Below are positions 31,837 to 36,250 of a stretch of DNA of 36,250 nucleotides, piece by piece. The stretch is from positions 1 through 36,250 of the forward strand of contig JAVCDD010000334.1 in assembly GCA_030765125.1 (NCBI GenBank). Reading direction: 5' to 3'. A program made the position numbers and the translations under genes. The notes beneath the pieces are model-generated. The model saw nothing but the letters and a program-made list of their open reading frames with translations. It did not search any database and was not told where the DNA came from. Position 1 is the first letter of the stretch. Every line of letters begins with the position of its first letter. Source of the stretch: Candidatus Hatepunaea meridiana (GTDB lineage Bacteria > Electryoneota > AABM5-125-24 > Hatepunaeales > Hatepunaeaceae).

Positions 31837-32643
31837 ATGAGCATCCGAAACCTGTTTCGTCCGGCATACAAATCTAAAGATCCGGAAGTTAGACTGAAAG
31901 CAGTCGAGACTCTCAACGACCAGTCAGCGCTTAAAATCATCGCAGAGGAGGATAAATCACCTCGAGTGCGAATGGCTGCTATTGAAAAGATCACTGATCA
32001 GGATGTTTTGACACAAGTTGCTCTTGACGGCAATGAGATCGACGCCCGCATCGCTGCAGTTGAGCGAATCGATTCACAAGAAACGCTAGCAGAAATAATT
32101 AAATTACGAAAGAACTATGAATTGATGGCTGCCTGCTTTTCCAGGATAACTGACAAGAAGATACTTGAAGCAATAGCCAACGATCCTGAATACAATATGT
32201 CTGCACGCCGGATTGCCATTGAAAACTATGCTGATGAAGCGCTTTTGCAGGAAGCAATTCAACCTGCAACAGGTGTTGATAAACCTAAGACACCTGAAGA
32301 GATCAAAGAACTAATTGCGAAATATGGCGGTGCTCAACTTGTCCGGGCGCTTGGAAGATTCAGAGGCAGCAAAGGCGCCCTAACCGCTCTTGGTGAAATA
32401 ATGCGTCAGGGTGGAGAACCGGCGGCGCAGGCGGTGCAATATCTGGCACAAGCGTTAATACATGCTAATAAGGGTGTCCGGCAATGTGCAGAAGATCAAT
32501 TAGCAACTATTTCAAAGGGTGAACTGGTGGCTGAATTAGTTAGATATATGGATAAAACAGAATTGCATAAGAGGATTCTGGCAGTATTAGAACATATTGA
32601 ACATCCGGATGCACGCCAAATTATAACGAATAAACCTCAGTAG
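31837..32643 (+). CDS. HEAT-repeat-like protein
   Basis: The 268-residue protein consists of short helical repeats such as DPEVRLKAVETLNDQSALKI, SPRVRMAAIEKITDQDVLTQ and EIDARIAAVERIDSQETLAE, typical of HEAT/PBS-lyase-like repeats that form protein-binding scaffolds. There is no signal peptide or catalytic motif. AAGGA precedes the ATG. It is the first gene of a signalling group with a receiver (32710) and histidine kinase (33086), so it may be an adaptor in that pathway. The function is otherwise unknown. Confidence 0.75.
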   Translation: MSIRNLFRPAYKSKDPEVRLKAVETLNDQSALKIIAEEDKSPRVRMAAIEKITDQDVLTQVALDGNEIDARIAAVERIDSQETLAEIIKLRKNYELMAACFSRITDKKILEAIANDPEYNMSARRIAIENYADEALLQEAIQPATGVDKPKTPEEIKELIAKYGGAQLVRALGRFRGSKGALTALGEIMRQGGEPAAQAVQYLAQALIHANKGVRQCAEDQLATISKGELVAELVRYMDKTELHKRILAVLEHIEHPDARQIITNKPQ

Positions 32644-32709
32644 CTTAAGCCTAAGACCCAAAGCCTAAAGCCACTTTATGGATAAACATTCAGTAAAAGG
32701 AGTTAAGAA

Positions 32710-33081
32710 ATGCCTAAAAAGATACTAATCGTTGATGATGAAGAAGATATGCGTTTTTACCTCGAAACTCTGCTTCGTAAGGCTGGATATAATACTGACG
32801 TTGCAATAAACGGAGCAGAAGCGCTGATAAAGATTGAACAGGATATTCCCGATCTGATAACGCTTGACATCCTTATGCCAAAGAAATCCGGTCTTAACTT
32901 CTTTGAGACACTGCGTAGTCGGGCGGATACAAAAGGACTGCCAATTGTTATCGTTTCCGGCATTTCTGGGAATAGAGAGTTCTTTGAACAGGGAAAGCCT
33001 TCAGAACCTACTGTTTTTATGGAGAAACCAATAATTCGAGAAGAGTTCCTCAAAAACATTAAGGAACTGCTTGGAGAATAG
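32710..33081 (+). CDS. Single-domain response regulator (receiver)
   Basis: The 123-residue CheY-like receiver has the acidic pair D9-D10, phosphoacceptor D53 in LITLDILMPKKSG, the VSG threonine/serine position and the EKPI lysine. There is no output domain. AAGGAG lies before the ATG. Its stop is four bases before the ATG of the double-PAS kinase, so the two are probably co-translated and form a cognate pair. The receiver at 35156 is a close paralogue. Confidence 0.93.
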   Translation: MPKKILIVDDEEDMRFYLETLLRKAGYNTDVAINGAEALIKIEQDIPDLITLDILMPKKSGLNFFETLRSRADTKGLPIVIVSGISGNREFFEQGKPSEPTVFMEKPIIREEFLKNIKELLGE

Positions 33082-33085
33082 TGTA

Positions 33086-34747
33086 ATGCCACTTTACAAA
33101 AGCAAACACCTCCATAATGCCTACATCTGGATGATTTCATCCGTGTATCGAATAATTGCCGGAGTGCTGTTATTTACCATCCTTCTTCTCCTGATTTCAT
33201 TATACATAAACCCATTAATTTCCATCCTTGCAGCATCTCTAATGCTGTTTGTTATATTTATCACAGCATTCAGCATCAGACACACCGGCGCCGCCCTGGA
33301 TTACCCCGGTGTTGACCGTTTTTTTCAACGGGTTCCCTGTTATCTTTCTATCCAGGATAAGGATCTAAGGATAATTCGTGCAAACAAGCTGTTTCGTAAG
33401 GACTTTGGCAATCGGATCGGTGAATACTGTTACAAGGTCTATAAACAGAGTAATACTCCTTGTCCTGATTGCCCGGTATTGAAAACCTTTGCCGATGGTC
33501 TAACCCACAAAACCGAAGAGGCAATGATCACCAAGGATGGCAAACCAGGGCAGATGATCGTTTACACTACACCCGTCCCCGATGAACAGGGCAGCGTCGT
33601 TGGCGTTATGGAAATGTCGACCAATATTACTGAAATAAAGGAACTTCAAATAATAATAGAAGCCAGCCGTAAGAAATTTATGAACCTGTTTGATACCGTG
33701 CCTTGTTATATTTCTGTTCAGGATGAAGATTTTCGCATTACAGAATCGAATGCTCTATTTAAGAAGGAATTTAGTGAACAGATAGGTGACTACTGCTACA
33801 AGGTGTATAAGGGACTTGATGATGTTTGTCCCGACTGCCCGGTTCAGAAAACATTTATCGATGGCAAAGTTTATAGCCGTGAAGAAACTGTAATAAGACG
33901 CAATGGCAGCGAAGCGCGTATGATCGTATATTCTTCTGCTATTCTAAATGAGGCGGGTGATCGGGTAGCGGTAATGGAAATGTCTACTGATATTACCGAA
34001 GTAAAGAAACTGCAAAAAGAATTGACTTTATTGGGCAGGACTATCGCGGTTATGGCGCATCGGATAAAGAATATTCTTATGGGACTGGAAGGTGGAATAT
34101 TTGTCGTCAATACTGGTATGGAAGACAATGATGACAAGCTCACTCGCAAGGGCTGGGGTATGATAGAACACAACTTCGAGCGCGTCTCCCGTATTGTTAA
34201 AGACCTGCTTTATTGTTCCAGAGAGCGTGAGATGAGTTTCGAGATAGTTGATCCAGTGCCGACTATTCGTAGTGTTTATGAGCTTTTCCGTGACCGCATT
34301 CAGAAGGAGGGAGTCGAGTTAGTACTTGATCTTCCTGAATCACTGCCGGTTGGTCGTTTTGATCCTGAAGCGTTACACAGCCTGATAACCAACTTGGTTG
34401 CCAACGCCCTGGATGCCTGTAAGAATGACTCTACCGAAGGCAAAGATTCTCATAAGATTACTATACGCGGTAATTATGATTCATCCGGCAAGTACATCTT
34501 TGAGGTAGAAGATAACGGCACCGGTATTCCCGGTCAGATTGGCGAGCGTTTGTTTGAAGATTTCTTCACTACTAAGGGTCGCGAAGGAACCGGTTTAGGA
34601 CTGCTGGTAGCTAACAAGATTATAGAAGTACATGGTGGCTCAATCACTTTTCAATCCAGTCCGGGAAAAGGAACCATCTTTAGATCTGTATTCCCTGGGA
34701 GAATAGCGCCCTGCTGTCAACCCGCCGCGGTTGACAGCACAGTCTGA
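33086..34747 (+). CDS. Membrane sensor histidine kinase with two cysteine-rich PAS domains
   Basis: The start chosen is ATG 33086, with GGAG at 33073-33076; TTG 33071 is an alternative. Two membrane segments (about 16-38 and 44-63) precede two tandem PAS domains that are duplicates of each other. Each contains VPCYxSxQDxDxRI, YCYKVYK and a CPDCP motif, followed by VMEMSTxITE. Next come a phosphoacceptor segment (AVMAHRIKNILMGLEGG) and a full HATPase domain: N-box NLVANALDAC, EDNGTGIPG, EGTGLGLLVANKIIEVHGG. The conserved cysteines suggest metal, heme or redox sensing. The C-terminal residues APCCQPAAVDSTV are encoded by a family A repeat, so the native end was probably altered by insertion of the repeat. 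Kinase function should not be affected. Confidence 0.92.
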   Translation: MPLYKSKHLHNAYIWMISSVYRIIAGVLLFTILLLLISLYINPLISILAASLMLFVIFITAFSIRHTGAALDYPGVDRFFQRVPCYLSIQDKDLRIIRANKLFRKDFGNRIGEYCYKVYKQSNTPCPDCPVLKTFADGLTHKTEEAMITKDGKPGQMIVYTTPVPDEQGSVVGVMEMSTNITEIKELQIIIEASRKKFMNLFDTVPCYISVQDEDFRITESNALFKKEFSEQIGDYCYKVYKGLDDVCPDCPVQKTFIDGKVYSREETVIRRNGSEARMIVYSSAILNEAGDRVAVMEMSTDITEVKKLQKELTLLGRTIAVMAHRIKNILMGLEGGIFVVNTGMEDNDDKLTRKGWGMIEHNFERVSRIVKDLLYCSREREMSFEIVDPVPTIRSVYELFRDRIQKEGVELVLDLPESLPVGRFDPEALHSLITNLVANALDACKNDSTEGKDSHKITIRGNYDSSGKYIFEVEDNGTGIPGQIGERLFEDFFTTKGREGTGLGLLVANKIIEVHGGSITFQSSPGKGTIFRSVFPGRIAPCCQPAAVDSTV

Positions 34748-34778
34748 AGCTTTGCTGTCAGGGAAGGCGCCCTGACAG
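34714..34778. repeat. Family A double-hairpin repeat, copy 4 (overlaps kinase stop)
   Basis: CTGTCAACC...GGTTGACAG (34714-34737) and CTGTCAGGG...GCGCCCTGACAG (34755-34778). The first hairpin supplies the last codons and stop of the kinase gene. Confidence 0.8.
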
Positions 34779-34896
34779 CGGATTGAATTTTCATCAAGGA
34801 TAGAATATCTGTTTGAAAGTATAGACCATCGGAATTATAATTTGCAAACTTTTCATATTGATGTTATATTTCTTTTTTAATTGCTATATTGTTGTA

Positions 34897-35022
34897 TCGG
34901 TTATGCCTTTAGCTCAGCCGGAGTAGCGCAGCTTGCTGCGCGCTCGCAAGCAGACACGCATGCGCCACCGTGCAAGAACGCAGCAAGCTGCGCTACTCCG
35001 GCTGAGCTAAAGGCATAACCGA
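34897..35022. mobile_element. Family E 126-bp MITE-like element with 8-bp flanking duplication
   Basis: The 44-bp terminal inverted repeats (34897-34940 and 34979-35022, starting TCGGTTATGCCTTTAGCTCA) are exact inverse copies around a 38-base loop. TTGTTGTA occurs directly on both sides (34889-34896 and 35023-35030), as expected for a target site duplication. It encodes no protein, so any transposition must use an enzyme in trans. It lies inside AT-rich TTGTTGTATTG-type DNA, which occupies most of 34790-35155 besides it. Confidence 0.75.
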
Positions 35023-35155
35023 TTGTTGTATTGTTATATTGTTTCACTTTGTCTAAAGGATCAGATAGTTTACAGCAATACAACAATTTAACAATTTATT
35101 TAAATTTTCATATCGAGTATATTAAGGCGAAATTTCAAACTTGAGAGGAAAATAA

Positions 35156-35509
35156 ATGTCCAAAAAGATACTGATAATTGACGATGAAGAAGATATCATT
35201 ATCTTCTTAGAGACACTATTTCGTAAGGAGGGTTATGAAACTGTAACTGCTTACAATGGTGTTGATGGAATGAGTGTTGTAAAGGTAGAAAAACCCGATT
35301 TGATTACCTTAGATTTACAAATGCCTAAGAATACGGGCACGGACTTCTATCGTAAGATGCGTCACGATAAGGAACTCAGCAAGATACCTGTAATTGTAAT
35401 TAGTGGACTTCCGGGACGACATCTTGCTGTACCCAAACCGGTTGCTGTATTCGATAAACCAATTGACAGGAATGCTCTTCTGGATGTTATTAGAGCTACG
35501 ATTGGCTAA
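35156..35509 (+). CDS. Single-domain response regulator (receiver), paralogue of 32710 gene
   Basis: The 117-residue CheY-like receiver has D9-D10, D53 in LITLDLQMPKNTG, the ISG position and the DKPI lysine. It is close to the receiver at 32710 (shared openings KKILI-DDEED and LDx-MPK-G), so the two arose by duplication. GAGAGGAAA precedes the ATG. Repeats separate it from the kinase gene, so it is probably transcribed on its own, though it may still be phosphorylated by the same kinase. Confidence 0.92.
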   Translation: MSKKILIIDDEEDIIIFLETLFRKEGYETVTAYNGVDGMSVVKVEKPDLITLDLQMPKNTGTDFYRKMRHDKELSKIPVIVISGLPGRHLAVPKPVAVFDKPIDRNALLDVIRATIG

Positions 35510-35539
35510 GATTCCTTTGAAAGAATAGCGCCATTCTAC

Positions 35540-35621
35540 ACCGGAGTGCTCAAGCTTGCTTGCGCAGGTTGTTCTATATATTAGTCCCTGGTCGCGCTCA
35601 AGCAAGCTTGAGCACTCCGGT
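35540..35621. repeat. Family B palindrome, copy 3
   Basis: ACCGGAGTGCTCAAGCTTGC and its mirror GCAAGCTTGAGCACTCCGGT enclose a 40-base centre. It lies 30 bases after the receiver gene. Compared with copy 2, G-to-C changes occur in both arms (GCTGAAGC to GCTCAAGC), so pairing is kept. Confidence 0.85.
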
Positions 35622-35646
35622 ATGATCGCAGCCTTCTGTTATTCAG

Positions 35647-35705
35647 TGCAGAGGATGCGGGACTCGAATCCCCGAGAACGAAAACCCAACGGTTTAAAGA
35701 CTGCT
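35647..35705 (-). other. tRNA 3'-half-like remnant
   Basis: On the minus strand the sequence reads as an anticodon-loop-like CTTTAAAC, a variable region, then GGGGATTCGAGTCCC resembling a T-arm, then GCATCCTCTGCA. There is no D-arm or matching 5' acceptor strand upstream, so this is not a working tRNA. It could be a decayed tRNA or the footprint of an integration event. Confidence 0.35.
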
Positions 35706-36069
35706 ACAGACGAAAAACTACGATAACTCACGATAAGTTAAGATGATAATATTTTTGACTTCGTCGCGGTACCCCAACCATAAATGTCGGGCTTGCCTCA
35801 GACCGATTACTACCACTCAGAATCACTGCCTTGTTAATACTCTCAGGTATTTATCCTCTTGATTATCCCCAATATAATCTTCCCCCTCATTTATCGCTGC
35901 AATTTTCAGATGAAAGATTGATCGATCAACTTATCACTTTAAGCACTCCAAATAACTAATTGCTAATAAGGGAAATAATGCTGATTCGCATTTAAATTTG
36001 ATAATTTGGTATTGCAAAATGACACTAATCATTGTAAATTCGTATGTATTAAATGTCATATTAAAATTA
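35706..36069. other. Gene-free stretch
   Basis: I find no credible ORF, RNA gene or strong promoter here. The sequence is AT-rich and contains only a small direct repeat (CGATAACT / CGATAAGT near 35720-35740). Confidence 0.6.
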
Positions 36070-36250
36070 TCGGTTATGCCTTTAGCTCAGCAATGTATAA
36101 ACTTAATAACACTGGAGTAGCGTAGCTTGCTGCGCGTCCACTTAATAATACCAGAGTAGCGCAGCTTGCTGCGTTCTTGCACGGTGGCGCATGCGTGTCT
36201 GCTTGCGAGCGCGCAGCAAGCTGCGCTACTCCGGCTGAGCTAAAGGCATA
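36070..36250. mobile_element. Second family E element, expanded and cut by the window end
   Basis: It starts TCGGTTATGCCTTTAGCTCA and ends at the window edge with GCTGAGCTAAAGGCATA, the mirror of that end. The central loop is the reverse complement of the loop of the copy at 34897. An extra ~80 bases contain two direct copies of an ACTTAATAA...GAGTAGCG-AGCTTGCTGCG unit. Confidence 0.7.

Noticed and set aside
34897..35022. tRNA gene suggested by TTTAGCTCAGCCGG
   Set aside because: The D-stem does not pair properly and the sequence is one arm of a perfect inverted repeat, without anticodon or T-arm.
35647..35705. Complete tRNA gene on the minus strand
   Set aside because: No D-arm, no 5' acceptor strand that pairs with the 3' end, and a T-arm with a mismatched closing pair.

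Overview
The window looks like part of a Gram-negative chromosome of an uncultured-type bacterium in or near the FCB group (for example a KSB1-, Zixibacteria-, Marinimicrobia- or Cloacimonadota-like lineage). The grounds are two secreted proteins with C-terminal type IX-secretion-like sorting domains containing the NPFN/SPFN signature, an LPS heptose kinase, an outer-membrane beta-barrel protein, weak or absent Shine-Dalgarno sequences at several genes, and very palindrome-rich intergenic DNA. The lineage is inferred and cannot be settled from this sequence. I see no intact tRNA, no rRNA and no CRISPR array.

Layout. (1) 1-2361: a secreted LVIVD-repeat protein. (2) 2757-10337: a tldE (pmbA) and tldD pair, normally neighbours, split by about 4.8 kb of conflict genes. 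These are an orphan DarG-like macrodomain protein, a 47-codon overlapping ORF, a TIR-like (PF10137-type) protein, a HEPN-motif protein, and three paralogous short antitoxin-like genes, of which only the last has a RelE/ParE toxin. (3) 10525-14223: a MacB-like permease, a TolB-like propeller protein and a nitronate monooxygenase-like flavoprotein. (4) 14368-16801: a second conflict locus with a nucleotidyltransferase-fold protein and an AAA ATPase plus TOPRIM-like pair; the ATPase gene carries one in-frame TGA. (5) 16903-19628: heptose kinase, endonuclease III, and a degenerate histidine kinase. (6) 25024-19737, minus strand: an operon of outer-membrane protein, TetR regulator, MMPL/RND exporter and LolA-like protein, with a clear promoter overlapped by two palindromic operators. 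(7) 25419-28250: a subtilisin-like secreted protease. (8) 28493-31717: an Rrf2 regulator followed by a DsrM/DsrK-like (HdrE/HdrD-like) membrane redox pair. (9) 31837-35509: a signalling group of HEAT-repeat protein, receiver, double-PAS histidine kinase and receiver. (10) 35510-36250: no gene; repeats and a tRNA-3'-half-like remnant.

Nearly every intergenic gap holds a palindromic element from one of several families. A: CTGTCAACC...GGTTGACAG hairpins. B: CCGGAGTGCT...AGCACTCCGG. C: a 91-bp GGGGACAGTATACC palindrome. D: ATTCCCG...CGGGAAT hairpins. E: a 126-bp element with 44-bp inverted ends and an 8-bp flanking duplication. F: AT-rich TTGTTGTATTG inverted repeats. Several copies show paired (compensatory) changes in both arms, so structure is conserved. 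The best candidate for an undescribed system is the overlapping macrodomain / 47-aa / TIR-like cassette at 4264-6242. It would put an ADP-ribose-acting domain and a predicted NAD-acting domain under one translational unit.
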